In this document: positions 54,808 through 64,000 of the stretch, piece after piece
How the letters are laid out: each line of letters starts with the position of its first letter
How positions within the stretch are numbered: the first letter of the stretch is position 1
Source: Blastococcus tunisiensis
GTDB taxonomy: Bacteria > Actinomycetota > Actinomycetes > Mycobacteriales > Geodermatophilaceae
DNA length: 64,000 bases
Direction: 5' to 3'
Assembly: GCF_900112815.1 (NCBI RefSeq)
Contig: NZ_FOND01000013.1
Location: forward strand, 1 to 64,000
Translations under genes and position numbers: made by a program
The notes under the pieces: model-generated
What the model saw: the letters and a program-made list of their open reading frames with translations, nothing else
What the model was told of the DNA's origin: nothing
Database searches by the model: none

Positions 54808-57219
54808 TCAGGAGCCGGCGACGCCGCGCACGACGTCCAGCGCCAGGGGCCAGTCCGGGTCGCGCCAGTAGTCGCTGTGCCCGCCGATGCCGGTGACCGC
54901 ACGGGTCTGCAGCGCGAGATCCCCCGGAGGCGGGTCGAGGAGCCGCCACTCGGCGCCGCACACCCGCCGCCCGGTGTCCGGGTCGATCCGGTCGGGCTGC
55001 GGCCCCTCGGGTCCGGCCAGGCGGTGCGACGTCGGCGGGCCGGCCCCGTCGTGCGTGTGCCCCCAGCTGGTCACGGGGCCCGCGACCGGATCGGTGTCGC
55101 GATACAGGTTCAGCCAGTGGAACGCGCGGCCGATGTCGCGGAGGAGATCGGCGTCGACGTAGTGCGGGAACCCGCGGGCGAACTGCTGGCGCAGCTGCGA
55201 GCCGAAGGTCAGCCAGCGGACCCGGTCGCGGACGTCCGCCGGCAACCAGAGCAGTGCCACCAGGGAGATCAGGCTGCCCTGGCTGTGCGCGGCGACCACC
55301 ACCTCGTCGGCCGGAGCCGGGTTCAGCGGGCCGGGGCCGGCGGCATCCGCGGGGGCCGGGACGGCGTCCTGCAACGGGTCGGGCACGCCGAGATGCCAGC
55401 AGATCCGGCGGACGAGGGCCGGCACGACCTCCTGCGCATAGGGCGGCGGCACGAACGGATGGGTGGAGCGCGGCCAGAATGCGATGACGTCCCACACGAC
55501 GTTGAGGGCGCGGCGCGCGCCCTCGTTCCGCAGCGCCCCGCGGGCCAGCAGCACCGCCCCGCCACCGATCCCGAGCAGCGTCGCCTGCCCGATGCCGATG
55601 ATCACGTCCTCGCCGCTGACCGGCGCGCCCTCGTCCGAGCTGGTACCGGTGAGCAGGCTCAGGGGGAAGGCCGGATCGCCGGCGTCGCCACCGGCCCCGG
55701 CACCCGTCCACAGCCTGATCCCGATGGCGACGGCGAGGACGAGTCCCAGCAGCGTCCAGACGGCCACCACGGCGGGCGCGATGTCCGTGAGGCGGGCCGC
55801 CCGCATGGCCGCCGCCACGCGCTGCACCCACGGCGCCGGCAGCCGCGGCCGCGGCGGCGCGCCGAAGGTCGTGGCGGCCTGCGCCCGGGCGAGGAAGGCC
55901 CGCCGCCGGCGGGAGCCGGCGATCCGGATCCCGACGACCAGCCCGGCCAGGACGAGGGCCGTCACCCCCCACGCGTAGGAGAAGCGCTGCAGCAGGACCG
56001 GCGCCTGCACCTGCGTGCCGGGGAGTGCGTTGAGGATCCCCTGCACTCCCAGCGTCAGTCCGGCGGTGAAGCCGACGGCGAGGTAGCAGCCGACCGCGGA
56101 GGCGAGGCCCGCCGCCATCCCGCCGGCGAACCGCCGGAACGGCCGCGGCTGGCGCCGGCCCGCGGCCCGGGTGGCCAGCGCGAGAACTGCCGTGGCCAGG
56201 ACCTGCAGGGTCAGCCCGACGAACCCGGCGGCGATCAGGACACCCACCGCGCCGTCGAGCCCGGGCAGCCGGCCGGCCCCGTCGACGTCGGCACCCAGGA
56301 CCGCGGCCAGCGCGAGCAGGACGGCGAGACCGGCGAGCACCCGCAGCACGACGGCGACCACCAGGCTCCAGCGCACCCAGGCGGCGCCGGCGGCGGCCCG
56401 GCCGGTGCGCACCGTCGTCGTCCGCTCGGGGTCACCGCTGAGGACGACCACCGCCAGGATCGCGCCGAGCAGCCCGACCACGCCCCACCGGAGGACACCG
56501 GGCCAGGCACGGCCGGTTCCGGCGGCGGCGCTGAGTCCCAGCCAGGCCACCACCAGCAGCCCGGTGGCGCGGTGCAGGTGCCGCAGCGCCGGGCTGTCCG
56601 GGTCGCCGTCGAAGAACGCGGCATCGCCCAGGCCGGCCAGCCCGCCTCCCCCGTGCCCGAGGTCACGGGGCGGGGCCGAGCCGAACCGGTAGCGGCGGCC
56701 GGTGTCGACCTGGCCGATGTGCGAGAGCCCCGCGATGAGCGCCGCGGCCAGCGCCAGGCCACCGACGAGGACCACCCAGCCGGCCACCGGCCGCGGGGGC
56801 GGCCCGACCAGCCACTGCCAGGCCACGAGGTCGACCACGACCAGGCAGGTGGTGAGCGCGAACAAGGCGGTGAGCACCAGGGCCACGACGCGCAGCAGCG
56901 CGCCGGCCAGGGCACGGGCCGCCCGCGACGGGCCGGACACCGGGGCCGGCAGCATGAACTGCGCGGCGTTGACCATGCCGAACGGGGTGAGCAGCAGCCA
57001 CAGGCCCTGCATCCAGGACCCCGACGTCCAGCGACCCCAGTGGAAGGCCTCCAGCAGGTGCCCGTCGGGTGCCCGGAGCTCACGGCCCTGGCTGTCGGAC
57101 GGCCGGAAGCACCGGCTGCGGTCGTCGCCGGCCACCTGCGCGGCGTGCGCGCTGTCGAGCAGATACGTGGGGGGCGCCCCGCTGACGCCGTGCACCCGCA
57201 GCTCGACCCACTCGGCCAT
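54808..57219 (-). CDS. Large polytopic membrane protein with lipase-like C-terminal part
   Basis: An 803-aa protein starting at ATG 57219 after AGAGGGAGG. The N-terminus VELRVHGVSGAPPTYLLDSAHAAQVAGDDRSRCFRP resembles an alpha/beta-hydrolase entry strand. About ten hydrophobic segments follow (90-600). The C-terminal part has VVVAAHSQGSLISLVALLWLP, a GxSxG-like AHSQG nucleophile elbow, and a late GIGGHSDYW with a candidate His. It may be a membrane-embedded esterase/lipase whose cytoplasmic lid is split around the membrane part. No family name is certain. Opposite in direction to the trehalose genes between treY and treZ. Confidence 0.7.
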   Translation of the reverse strand: MAEWVELRVHGVSGAPPTYLLDSAHAAQVAGDDRSRCFRPSDSQGRELRAPDGHLLEAFHWGRWTSGSWMQGLWLLLTPFGMVNAAQFMLPAPVSGPSRAARALAGALLRVVALVLTALFALTTCLVVVDLVAWQWLVGPPPRPVAGWVVLVGGLALAAALIAGLSHIGQVDTGRRYRFGSAPPRDLGHGGGGLAGLGDAAFFDGDPDSPALRHLHRATGLLVVAWLGLSAAAGTGRAWPGVLRWGVVGLLGAILAVVVLSGDPERTTTVRTGRAAAGAAWVRWSLVVAVVLRVLAGLAVLLALAAVLGADVDGAGRLPGLDGAVGVLIAAGFVGLTLQVLATAVLALATRAAGRRQPRPFRRFAGGMAAGLASAVGCYLAVGFTAGLTLGVQGILNALPGTQVQAPVLLQRFSYAWGVTALVLAGLVVGIRIAGSRRRRAFLARAQAATTFGAPPRPRLPAPWVQRVAAAMRAARLTDIAPAVVAVWTLLGLVLAVAIGIRLWTGAGAGGDAGDPAFPLSLLTGTSSDEGAPVSGEDVIIGIGQATLLGIGGGAVLLARGALRNEGARRALNVVWDVIAFWPRSTHPFVPPPYAQEVVPALVRRICWHLGVPDPLQDAVPAPADAAGPGPLNPAPADEVVVAAHSQGSLISLVALLWLPADVRDRVRWLTFGSQLRQQFARGFPHYVDADLLRDIGRAFHWLNLYRDTDPVAGPVTSWGHTHDGAGPPTSHRLAGPEGPQPDRIDPDTGRRVCGAEWRLLDPPPGDLALQTRAVTGIGGHSDYWRDPDWPLALDVVRGVAGS

Positions 57220-57344
57220 CGCCGCGCCCCTCCCTCTGCTGCGACCGGCCGGTCGTGCAGGGTTGATGGCCCGGTCTGCGGGCATGATCGCGACGTCCCC
57301 CCGCTCTGACCAGAGCTCCTCGCGCCGCTGTCCGGAGGCCCCGC

Positions 57345-59102
57345 ATGTCCGCTCCCGTCGAGTTCGCCGTCTGGGCGCCGCTGCCCGAGCGGGTGCGGGT
57401 CCAGGTCGACGGCACCGTGCACGACATGCGCAAGGACGACGAGGGCGGCTGGTGGCGGGCCGAGGTGACGGCATCGCCGGAGGCCGACTACGGCTACCTG
57501 CTCGACGGGAACGACACGCCCCGTCCCGACCCCCGCTCCCGGCGCCAACCGGAAGGCGTCCACGGCCTCTCCCGCCGCTTCGATCCCGGCGCCCACGAGT
57601 GGGGGGACGACGCCTGGACCGGCCGCCCCCTCGCCGGCGGCGTCGTCTACGAGATGCACGTCGGCACCTTCACCCCCGAGGGCACGCTCGACGCGGCGAT
57701 CGGCCGGCTGGGCCACCTGGTGCGCCTGGGCGTCGACTTCGTCGAGCTGCTGCCGGTCAACGCGTTCAACGGCACGCACAACTGGGGCTACGACGGCGTC
57801 CTCTGGTACGCCGTCCAGGAGGAGTACGGCGGCCCGGCTGCCTACCAGCGCTTCGTCGACGCCTGCCACCAGCAGGGCCTGGGCGTGATCCAGGACGTCG
57901 TCCACAACCACCTCGGGCCGTCGGGCAACTACCTGCCGGAGTTCTTCCCGATCTTCGCCGAGGGAGGGGGGAACACCTGGGGCAACTCGATCAACCTCAG
58001 CGGCCCGGACTCCGACGAGGTGCGCCGCTACGTCGTCGACAACGCGCTGATGTGGCTGCGCGACATGCACGTCGACGGCCTGCGGCTGGACGCCGTGCAT
58101 GCCCTCGTCGACGAGCGCGCCACGCACGTGTTGGAGGAGATGGCCCAGGAGGTCGACAAGCTGTCGGTCGCCGTCGGCCGCCCGCTCACGCTGATCGCCG
58201 AGTCCGACCTCAACGACCCGCGCATGGTGACCCCCCGCGCCGCCGGCGGGCTGGGTCTGACCGCCCAGTGGAGCGACGACTTCCACCACTCGCTGCACGC
58301 GGTGCTGACCGGCGAGGGGCAGGGCTACTACGGCGACTTCGCCGAGGCCGGCCTCGGTGGTCTGGCCAAGGTGCTCACCGGCGCCTTCTTCCACGACGGC
58401 GCGTGGTCGAGCTTCCGCCGCCGGCACCACGGCCGCCCGGTCGACACCGCCACGCTGCCCGGCTGGAAGTTCCTCGGCTACCTCCAGGACCACGACCAGA
58501 TCGGCAACCGCGCCGTCGGCGACCGCATCTCCGGCTCCCTCTCCCCCGGCCTCCTGGCCGTGGGCGCGACCCTGGTGCTCACCGGCCCGTTCACGCCGAT
58601 GCTGTTCATGGGCGAGGAGTGGGGTGCGAGCACGCCGTGGCAGTTCTTCACCAGCCACCCCGAGCCGGAGCTCGGCCGGGCCACCGCGGAGGGCCGGATC
58701 GGCGAGTTCGCCGAGCACGGCTGGGACGCCGACGTCGTGCCCGACCCGCAGGACCCGGAGACCTTCACCCGGTCGAAGCTGGACTGGTCGGAGCTGACGC
58801 GGGAGCCGCACGAGCGGCTGCTCGCCGTCCACCGGTCGCTGCTGGCGCTGCGCCGGGCCCACCCCGACCTGGTCGACCCCGACCTCACCGCCGTCCAGGT
58901 CACCTGGGACGACGCGGACCGCTGGCTGGTCGTGCACCGCGGCTCGCTGCGGGTGGTGATGAACCTGGCCGGCGAGCCCCGGGAGATCGACCTCGACCGC
59001 CCGGTGGCCGACGTCCTGTTCTGCACCGCCGAGCTGCCGGCCGTCGACGGGGAGGCCGTCACGCTGCCCGCCGAGAGCGCCGCCGTCCTCAGCACCCGCT
59101 GA
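57345..59102 (+). CDS. treZ: Malto-oligosyltrehalose trehalohydrolase
   Basis: A GH13 enzyme that releases trehalose from maltooligosyltrehalose made by TreY. The 585-aa product has an N-terminal CBM48-like domain ([17 protein letters not shown]), [17 protein letters not shown] (I), [17 protein letters not shown] with nucleophile Asp (II), [15 protein letters not shown] with acid Glu (III), [15 protein letters not shown] (IV), and [20 protein letters not shown] 57345 has CCGGAGG upstream. The TGA overlaps the next gene's ATG by one base. Confidence 0.96.
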   Translation: MSAPVEFAVWAPLPERVRVQVDGTVHDMRKDDEGGWWRAEVTASPEADYGYLLDGNDTPRPDPRSRRQPEGVHGLSRRFDPGAHEWGDDAWTGRPLAGGVVYEMHVGTFTPEGTLDAAIGRLGHLVRLGVDFVELLPVNAFNGTHNWGYDGVLWYAVQEEYGGPAAYQRFVDACHQQGLGVIQDVVHNHLGPSGNYLPEFFPIFAEGGGNTWGNSINLSGPDSDEVRRYVVDNALMWLRDMHVDGLRLDAVHALVDERATHVLEEMAQEVDKLSVAVGRPLTLIAESDLNDPRMVTPRAAGGLGLTAQWSDDFHHSLHAVLTGEGQGYYGDFAEAGLGGLAKVLTGAFFHDGAWSSFRRRHHGRPVDTATLPGWKFLGYLQDHDQIGNRAVGDRISGSLSPGLLAVGATLVLTGPFTPMLFMGEEWGASTPWQFFTSHPEPELGRATAEGRIGEFAEHGWDADVVPDPQDPETFTRSKLDWSELTREPHERLLAVHRSLLALRRAHPDLVDPDLTAVQVTWDDADRWLVVHRGSLRVVMNLAGEPREIDLDRPVADVLFCTAELPAVDGEAVTLPAESAAVLSTR

Positions 59103-59842
59103 TGCGCCGCCTCCTGCCGGAACCGGCCGAGCTGGACGACGACGGGCTGGTCGAGGCCTATCGGCTGCCCCCGGGCCGGTCGCTGCGGGTCAACTTCGTG
59201 GCCTCCCTGGACGGCGCGGTCACCGTCGACGGGCGCAGCGAGGGGCTCGGCTCGCCCGGCGACAAGCGGATCTTCCGGCTGCTGCGGGCGCTGTCGGACG
59301 CCGTCCTGGTCGGGCACGGGACGGCGTCGGCCGAGGGCTACCGGCCGATCATCGCGGACTCCACCGTCGGCCGGCTGCGCGCCGGACTCGGGCGCCCGGC
59401 CACCGCCCCCGTCGTGGTGGTCTCCCGGCGGGCCTCGCTGGCTCCCGACGACCGGCTCGTGCACGGCGCCGTCTCCCCCACCGTGCTCGTGACCTGCGAG
59501 GCGGCGGACTGGGATCGCCGCGACGCACTGGCCGCGGCCGGGGTGCACGTGCTGGTCTGCGGGGACGACGACGTCGACCTGCCGCTCGCTCTCGACCGGC
59601 TGGCCGACCGGGGCCTCGAGCAGCTCCTCTCCGAGGGCGGGCCGGGCCTCCTGCACAGCGCACTGACCGCCGGTGTCGTCGACGAGCTGGACCTCACGGT
59701 CGCGCCCGCCCTCGTCGGCGACGAGGCCCGGTTGCTCGGCGGCGCGCTCGTGCGCCCGGCCCGGCTGGAGCTGCGGCAGGTGCTGGAGGAGGACGGCGTG
59801 CTCTTCACCCGCTACGCGGTCGCCGCACCGGGGGCCCGGTAG
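59102..59842 (+). CDS. Pyrimidine reductase family protein (RibD C-terminal-like)
   Basis: A 246-aa dihydrofolate-reductase-fold protein like the reductase half of RibD: LRVNFVASLDGAVTVDGRSEGLGSPGDKRIFRLLRALSDAVLVGHGTASAEGY, VVVVSRRASL, LLSEGGPGLLHSALTAGVVDELDLTVAPALVGD. It should use NADPH; the substrate is likely a pyrimidine- or pterin-like compound but is not shown. Riboflavin genes are absent nearby. It is translationally coupled to treZ (TGATG) and ends 31 bp inside the convergent GYD gene. Confidence 0.88.
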   Translation: MRRLLPEPAELDDDGLVEAYRLPPGRSLRVNFVASLDGAVTVDGRSEGLGSPGDKRIFRLLRALSDAVLVGHGTASAEGYRPIIADSTVGRLRAGLGRPATAPVVVVSRRASLAPDDRLVHGAVSPTVLVTCEAADWDRRDALAAAGVHVLVCGDDDVDLPLALDRLADRGLEQLLSEGGPGLLHSALTAGVVDELDLTVAPALVGDEARLLGGALVRPARLELRQVLEEDGVLFTRYAVAAPGAR

Positions 59843-60147
59843 CCCACGTCCTGCGCACGCCCCAGCGCCTCAAGGGTCTCCTCCACCGTCATCAGCACCG
59901 TTGTCTCGATCGAGCTGAGCGCACCGCCACCACCGATGGCCAGCGCGACGGCGGCCATCGAGACGTTGTCCGGCGCCTCCCACAGGTTGATCCCGTCGTG
60001 GGAGCCGAAGGAGTACCAGAACCCGTGCAGCGTCCCGCCGACCGATTCGATGTAGGCGGCCGCCGCCCGCCGGCGGTCCTCGGGCTGGGCGATCATCATC
60101 GCCCAGGTCTCCGGGGTGTAGCGGAACCGAGTCAGGTACATGGGCAT
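59812..60147 (-). CDS. GYD-domain protein
   Basis: A 111-aa single-domain GYD-family protein (ferredoxin-like fold, function unknown): MPMYLTRFRYTPETWAMMIAQPEDRRRAAAAYIESVGGTLHGFWYSFGSHDGINLWEAPDNVSMAAVALAIGGGGALSSIETTVLMTVEETLEAL, with the GYD motif position occupied by HDG. ATG 60147 follows CGGAGG. Its last 31 bp overlap the end of the convergent reductase gene. Confidence 0.88.
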   Translation of the reverse strand: MPMYLTRFRYTPETWAMMIAQPEDRRRAAAAYIESVGGTLHGFWYSFGSHDGINLWEAPDNVSMAAVALAIGGGGALSSIETTVLMTVEETLEALGRAQDVGYRAPGAATA

Positions 60148-60263
60148 CGTCGGACCTCCGGGTCGTCCCCCGCGGGTCGACGCTAGGGGCCCGGCCGGAC
60201 GGCGTCGAGGGCCCACGGCACGACGCCGTCCGGGTGTCCTGCCCTGCTGCTTGACTGACCGGC

Positions 60264-61355
60264 ATGGACCTGCCCGTGATGCCGCCGGTGAAGCCGATGC
60301 TGGCCAAGGCGGCGACGACGCTCCCCGTCGCCGACGACATGTTCTACGAGCCCAAGTGGGACGGGTTCCGCTGCGTCGTCTTCCGCGACGGCGACGAGGT
60401 CGAGCTGGGCAGCCGCAACGAGCGCCCGCTGACCCGCTACTTCCCCGAGGTGGTCGCCGCCGTCAAGGCCTCGCTCCCGGAGCGGTGCGTCGTCGACGGC
60501 GAGATCGTCGTCCCGACCGGCGACCGGCTGCACTTCGAGGCGCTGCTGCAGCGCATCCACCCCGCGCAGTCGCGGGTGGACCTCCTGGCCGAGCAGACCC
60601 CGGCCTCCTTTGTCGCCTTCGACCTGCTGGCCCTCGGGGACGAGTCGTTGCTCGAGGTGCCCTTCGCCCAGCGACGGGCCCGGCTGGAGGCGGCCCTGGC
60701 CGGCGTCCGGCCGCCGGTGTACCTGACCAGCGTCACCCGCGACCCGGCCACCGCGGAACGCTGGTTCGAGACCTTCGAGGGCGCCGGCCTCGACGGCGTC
60801 GTCGCCAAGGCGGCCGACCTGCCCTACGGCCCCGACCAGCGGCTGATGACCAAGATCAAGCACGTCCGGACGGCGGACTGCGTGGTCGCCGGGTTCCGCT
60901 GGCACAAGAGCGGCCCGATCGTCGGGTCGCTGCTGCTGGGGCTCTACGACGGCGGGACGCTGCAGCACATCGGCGTCGCGGCGTCCTTCCCCATGAAGCG
61001 CCGGGCCGAGCTCGTCGACGAGCTGGCGCCGTACCGCGCCGACGCGCTGGACGGGCACCCGTGGCAGGACTGGGCGAACGCACAGGTGCAGGCGGACGGG
61101 GAGAACCGCATGCCCGGTGCGGTGAGCCGGTGGAACGCGAAGAAGGATCTCTCGTGGGTGCCGCTGCGCCCGGAGCTGGTCGTCGAGATCAAGTACGACC
61201 AGCTCGAGGGGCGTCGGCTTCGTCACACCGGCCAGTTCCTCCGGTGGCGACCCGATCGCGATCCGCTGAGCTGCACCTACGACCAGCTGGAGGTGCCGGT
61301 GCGCTACGACCTGGGCGAGGTGCTGACCGGTGGTCCGTCGCCCGATCGGGAGTGA
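60264..61355 (+). CDS. ligC: ATP-dependent DNA ligase, LigC type
   Basis: A 363-aa ATP-dependent DNA ligase. Adenylation motif I EPKWDGFRCVVF has the nucleophilic Lys near residue 30; downstream are VDGEIVV, FVAFDLLA, GLDGVVAKAADLPYGPDQRLMTKIKH (motifs IIIa-V) and the OB domain with DLSWVPLRPELVVEIKYDQ. LigC is the short ligase of actinobacteria that acts in base-excision or end-joining repair. A TAP hydrolase gene separates it from the LigD-polymerase gene. Confidence 0.94.
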   Translation: MDLPVMPPVKPMLAKAATTLPVADDMFYEPKWDGFRCVVFRDGDEVELGSRNERPLTRYFPEVVAAVKASLPERCVVDGEIVVPTGDRLHFEALLQRIHPAQSRVDLLAEQTPASFVAFDLLALGDESLLEVPFAQRRARLEAALAGVRPPVYLTSVTRDPATAERWFETFEGAGLDGVVAKAADLPYGPDQRLMTKIKHVRTADCVVAGFRWHKSGPIVGSLLLGLYDGGTLQHIGVAASFPMKRRAELVDELAPYRADALDGHPWQDWANAQVQADGENRMPGAVSRWNAKKDLSWVPLRPELVVEIKYDQLEGRRLRHTGQFLRWRPDRDPLSCTYDQLEVPVRYDLGEVLTGGPSPDRE

Positions 61356-61382
61356 TCGCCTGCGGCGCGGCCGCCCGGCTCC

Positions 61383-61388
61383 TACGCT
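61383..61388 (+). promoter_or_regulatory. -10 hexamer TACGCT before the TAP hydrolase gene
   Basis: TACGCT ends 7 nt before ATG 61396, consistent with a leaderless transcript. Confidence 0.4.
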
Positions 61389-61395
61389 CGTGATC

Positions 61396-62958
61396 ATGCG
61401 TCTGCACCGCGGCCGGCTGGCCGTTCCGTCGACCCTGCTCGCCCTGAGCCTGGTCCTGGCCAGCTGCACGTCCTTCTCCGAGTCGTTCGGGGAGGACCCG
61501 GCACCCACGACGACCTCGGCCGCCCCCGAGCCCGAGGCGGCGCCGATCGAGTGGACCGACTGCAACGAGCAGATCCAGGCGATCGTCGCCGACCGCCCCG
61601 GCAGCGAGCGCGACCTGTCCTTCGAGTGCGGTCGCACCGAGGTGCCGATCAGCTACGACGAGCCGCAGGGCGCGACGCTGCCGCTGTTCCTCGTGCGGGT
61701 GGTCAGCGCCACCCAGACCGACCGCATCGGCTCGCTGTTCGTCAACCCGGGCGGCCCGGGCGCCTCCGGCGCCGACGCCGCGATCGGGCTGGCCCTGACG
61801 CTGCCCGACGAGATCCTGGCCCGGTTCGACATCGTCGGCTTCGACCCCCGCGGGGTGGGGCTGTCCACCCCCGTCGAGTGCATCCCCGACGAGCGCCACG
61901 AGCAGCTGGTCGCCGCCGACCCGCGCCCGGTGACCGAGGAGGAGATCGACGCGGCCTTCACGTTTGCCGAGGAGATCGCCGACGGGTGCGCCGACGAGTA
62001 CGGCGACGCCCTGGGCACCTTCAACACGGTGGACACCGCCCGGGACCTGGACCGCCTGCGCGAGGCCCTGGACGAGGAGCAGCTGAACTACCTCGGCTAC
62101 TCCTACGGGACCACGCTGGGCTCGACCTACGCAGAGCTGTTCCCCGACCGGGTCCGCGCCATGGTGCTGGACGCGGCCGTCGACCCCGACACCGACCTGC
62201 AGGCCAACGCCGAGGAACGGGCGGCCGGGCTCGAGGCCGGCTTCGACGCCTTCGCGGCCAACTGCGTCGGGCTGCTGGCCGGCTGCCCGCTGGGCGCGGA
62301 CCCGCGGCAGTTCGTGGAGCAGCTGCTCGCCCAGGCGGAGGCGACCCCCATCCCCAGCAGCGAGCCGGGCGAGACCCGGCAGGCGACACCCGGCGTGATC
62401 ATGACCGCCATCCGGGCCGGCCTCAGCGGTACCGAGTCCTGGCCGCAGCTCGCCCAGGCCCTCGCCGCCGCGCAGGCCGGCGACGCCCGCGGGGTGTTCT
62501 CCCTCGCCGACAGCTACTCGGGACGGCTCGAGGACGGCACCTACTCCAACCTCTTCGACGCCAACATCGCGATCAACTGCGCCGACCACGACGCGCGGTT
62601 CGAGCCGGAGGAGGTCCGCACCCTCGTCGCGGAGTGGAGCGAGCAGTACCCGCTGTTCGGCGCCGGATCCGCGATCGGCCTGTACACCTGCTCGGTCTGG
62701 GACGCCGAGCGCACCCCGCTGCCGGAACGCGACGCGGAGGGCAGTGCGCCGATCCTCGTCATCGGCACCTCGGGCGACCCGGTGACGCCGCTGGCCGGTG
62801 CCGTCGACCTGGCCGAGGACCTGGAGGCCGGCGTCCTGCTCACCTGGCAGGGGCAGGGCCACACCGCCTATCCCAAGAGCGACTGCGTGAACGCGGCGGT
62901 CAACGCCTACCTGATCGACCTGACCGTGCCCATGGACGGCCTCACCTGCCCTGCGTGA
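61396..62958 (+). CDS. Lipoprotein alpha/beta hydrolase, TAP type
   Basis: A 520-aa exported hydrolase of the tripeptidyl-aminopeptidase-like group. The lipobox LVLASC follows a hydrophobic signal peptide (about 8-22), then a Thr/Ala/Pro linker. The hydrolase core has SLFVNPGGPGASG (oxyanion), FDPRGVGLSTPVEC, the nucleophile YLGYSYGTTLG, and a TAP-like C-terminus PILVIGTSGDPVTPL and GQGHTAYPKSDCV with the Asp and His. It would act at the cell envelope on peptides or esters. ATG 61396 is set by the TACGCT -10 box 7 nt upstream. Confidence 0.93.
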   Translation: MRLHRGRLAVPSTLLALSLVLASCTSFSESFGEDPAPTTTSAAPEPEAAPIEWTDCNEQIQAIVADRPGSERDLSFECGRTEVPISYDEPQGATLPLFLVRVVSATQTDRIGSLFVNPGGPGASGADAAIGLALTLPDEILARFDIVGFDPRGVGLSTPVECIPDERHEQLVAADPRPVTEEEIDAAFTFAEEIADGCADEYGDALGTFNTVDTARDLDRLREALDEEQLNYLGYSYGTTLGSTYAELFPDRVRAMVLDAAVDPDTDLQANAEERAAGLEAGFDAFAANCVGLLAGCPLGADPRQFVEQLLAQAEATPIPSSEPGETRQATPGVIMTAIRAGLSGTESWPQLAQALAAAQAGDARGVFSLADSYSGRLEDGTYSNLFDANIAINCADHDARFEPEEVRTLVAEWSEQYPLFGAGSAIGLYTCSVWDAERTPLPERDAEGSAPILVIGTSGDPVTPLAGAVDLAEDLEAGVLLTWQGQGHTAYPKSDCVNAAVNAYLIDLTVPMDGLTCPA

Positions 62959-62994
62959 CACTCTGCGCTGGTCCACGGTGAGGGAGAACGGTTG

Positions 62995-64000
62995 ATGGCC
63001 AGCAGCAAGGACGCCGTCGTCCTGGACGTCGGGGGCCTCGAGGTGCGCGTCTCCAACCCGGAGAAGCCCTACTTCGCCGACAAGGGCATCCGGAAGATCG
63101 ACGTCGTCGAGTACTTCGTCGCCGTCGGCGAGGGCATCCTGTTCGCCCTGCGGGACCGGCCGACGACGCTCGAGCGCTGGCCCGGAGGGGTGTTCGAGGG
63201 GGCCCGCATCTCCACCCGGGCGGACAACACCGGCGACGCGTTCTACCAGAAGCGGGTGCCCAAGAACGCCCCGCCGTGGGTGCCGACGGCGCACATCACC
63301 TTCCCCAGCGGCCGGACGGCGGACGAGATCGCGCCCGACTCGGTGGCCGTCGTCGCCTGGTGCGCGAACCTCGGCACGCTGACCTTCCACCCGTGGCCGG
63401 TGGACAAGACCGACGTCGAGTCGCCGAACCAGATCCGCATCGACCTCGACCCGCAGCCGGGCACCGACTTCTCCGACGCCGTCTGGGTGGCCCCGCACGT
63501 GCGCGAGCTGCTGCACGAGTTCGGCATGGAGGGCTGGCCGAAGACCTCCGGCGGCCGCGGGGTGCACATCTACGTGCCGATCCAGCCGCGGTGGACCTTC
63601 ACCGAGGTCCGGCACGCGGTCATCGCGTTCGGCCGCGAGCTGGAACGCCGGCTCCCCGAGCGGGTGACCATGTCGTGGTGGAAGGAGGAGCGCGGCGAGA
63701 AGATCTTCATCGACTACAACCAGATGGCCCGGGACCGCACGATCGCCTCGGCGTACTCCATCCGCCCCAAGCCGCACGCCCCGGTCTCGGCGCCGGTCGA
63801 CTGGGACGAGCTGCCCGACGTCTCGCCGCTGGACTTCGACGTCCTCACCATGCCCGACCGCTTCCGGACGGTCGGCGACCGGCACGCCGGCCTGGCCGAC
63901 CACTCGTTCGGCATCGAGCCGCTGCTGGAGCTCTTCGAGAAGCAGACCCAGGACGCCGGCATCGGCGACCTGCCCTATCCCCCCGACTACCCGAAGATGC
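62995..64000 (+). CDS. LigD-type polymerase/primase domain protein (runs off the window)
   Basis: Open from ATG 62995 to the window end, 335 codons. It matches the LigD polymerase (PolDom/primase) family of non-homologous end joining: VRVSNPEKPYFADKGIRKIDVVEYFVAV, catalytic NQIRIDLDPQPGTDFSD with two Asp, PKTSGGRGVHIYVPI, IFIDYNQMARDRTIASAYSIR. Ribosome-binding GAGGGAGAA lies about 6 nt upstream. No ligase domain is seen yet. Ku is not in the window. Confidence 0.93.
   Translation, partial: MASSKDAVVLDVGGLEVRVSNPEKPYFADKGIRKIDVVEYFVAVGEGILFALRDRPTTLERWPGGVFEGARISTRADNTGDAFYQKRVPKNAPPWVPTAHITFPSGRTADEIAPDSVAVVAWCANLGTLTFHPWPVDKTDVESPNQIRIDLDPQPGTDFSDAVWVAPHVRELLHEFGMEGWPKTSGGRGVHIYVPIQPRWTFTEVRHAVIAFGRELERRLPERVTMSWWKEERGEKIFIDYNQMARDRTIASAYSIRPKPHAPVSAPVDWDELPDVSPLDFDVLTMPDRFRTVGDRHAGLADHSFGIEPLLELFEKQTQDAGIGDLPYPPDYPKM

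Overview
The window is a high-GC actinobacterial chromosome segment. Gene content and order (ctaB-tkt-tal-pgi-zwf-opcA-pgl; uvrC-rapZ-yvcK-whiA then gap-pgk-tpiA-secG-rbpA; WhiA, RbpA, OpcA and LigC present) point to Frankiales/Geodermatophilales-type actinobacteria such as Geodermatophilus, Blastococcus or Modestobacter. That placement is inference; no rRNA or other marker is present. Most genes overlap by GTGA/ATGA junctions, and several appear to be leaderless.

Layout. 1-330: 3' end of an IS30-type transposase cut by the window edge. 381-1717 (-): small protein and heme O synthase ctaB. 2005-10905 (+): pentose-phosphate/glycolysis block tkt, tal, pgi, zwf, opcA, pgl and a 63-aa protein. 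10948-21840 (-): rbpA, secG, a peptide-type ABC binding lipoprotein, tpiA, pgk, gap, then whiA, yvcK, rapZ, uvrC. 21932-26836: a two-TM small protein, a complete-looking RETRON (msr-msd RNA plus reverse transcriptase) and uvrA. 27043-28509: amidase.

28559-34780 is an accessory islet. An intact metallo-beta-lactamase-fold gene is followed by an EcsC-like gene, a second MBL 3' end, a 1275-aa YobI-type membrane P-loop NTPase and a third MBL 3' end. This looks like repeated insertion at the 3' end of the MBL gene, each cargo carrying or leaving a copy of that end. 35037-43655 holds a secreted M28 peptidase (frameshifted), SDR, formamidase, alpha-hydroxy-acid oxidase, S9 peptidase and an MFS exporter. 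43703-46125 (-) is a tandem pair of TerC-family membrane proteins behind a yybP-ykoY manganese riboswitch. 46256-48876 is a frameshifted MmcQ/YjbR gene and uvrB. 49350-59102 is the glgX-treY...treZ trehalose-from-glycogen locus, interrupted by an oxidoreductase and a large membrane hydrolase. 59102-64000 has a RibD-like reductase, a GYD protein, LigC ligase, a TAP-type hydrolase and the start of a LigD-type polymerase/primase.

The strongest unusual system is the retron at 22385-23908. A 20-bp perfect inverted repeat (a1/a2) encloses two msr-type hairpins and an msd-like folded segment and ends 8 nt before a retron-type reverse transcriptase with YVDD. It sits between the DNA-repair genes uvrC and uvrA and has no obvious effector except a divergent two-TM small protein.
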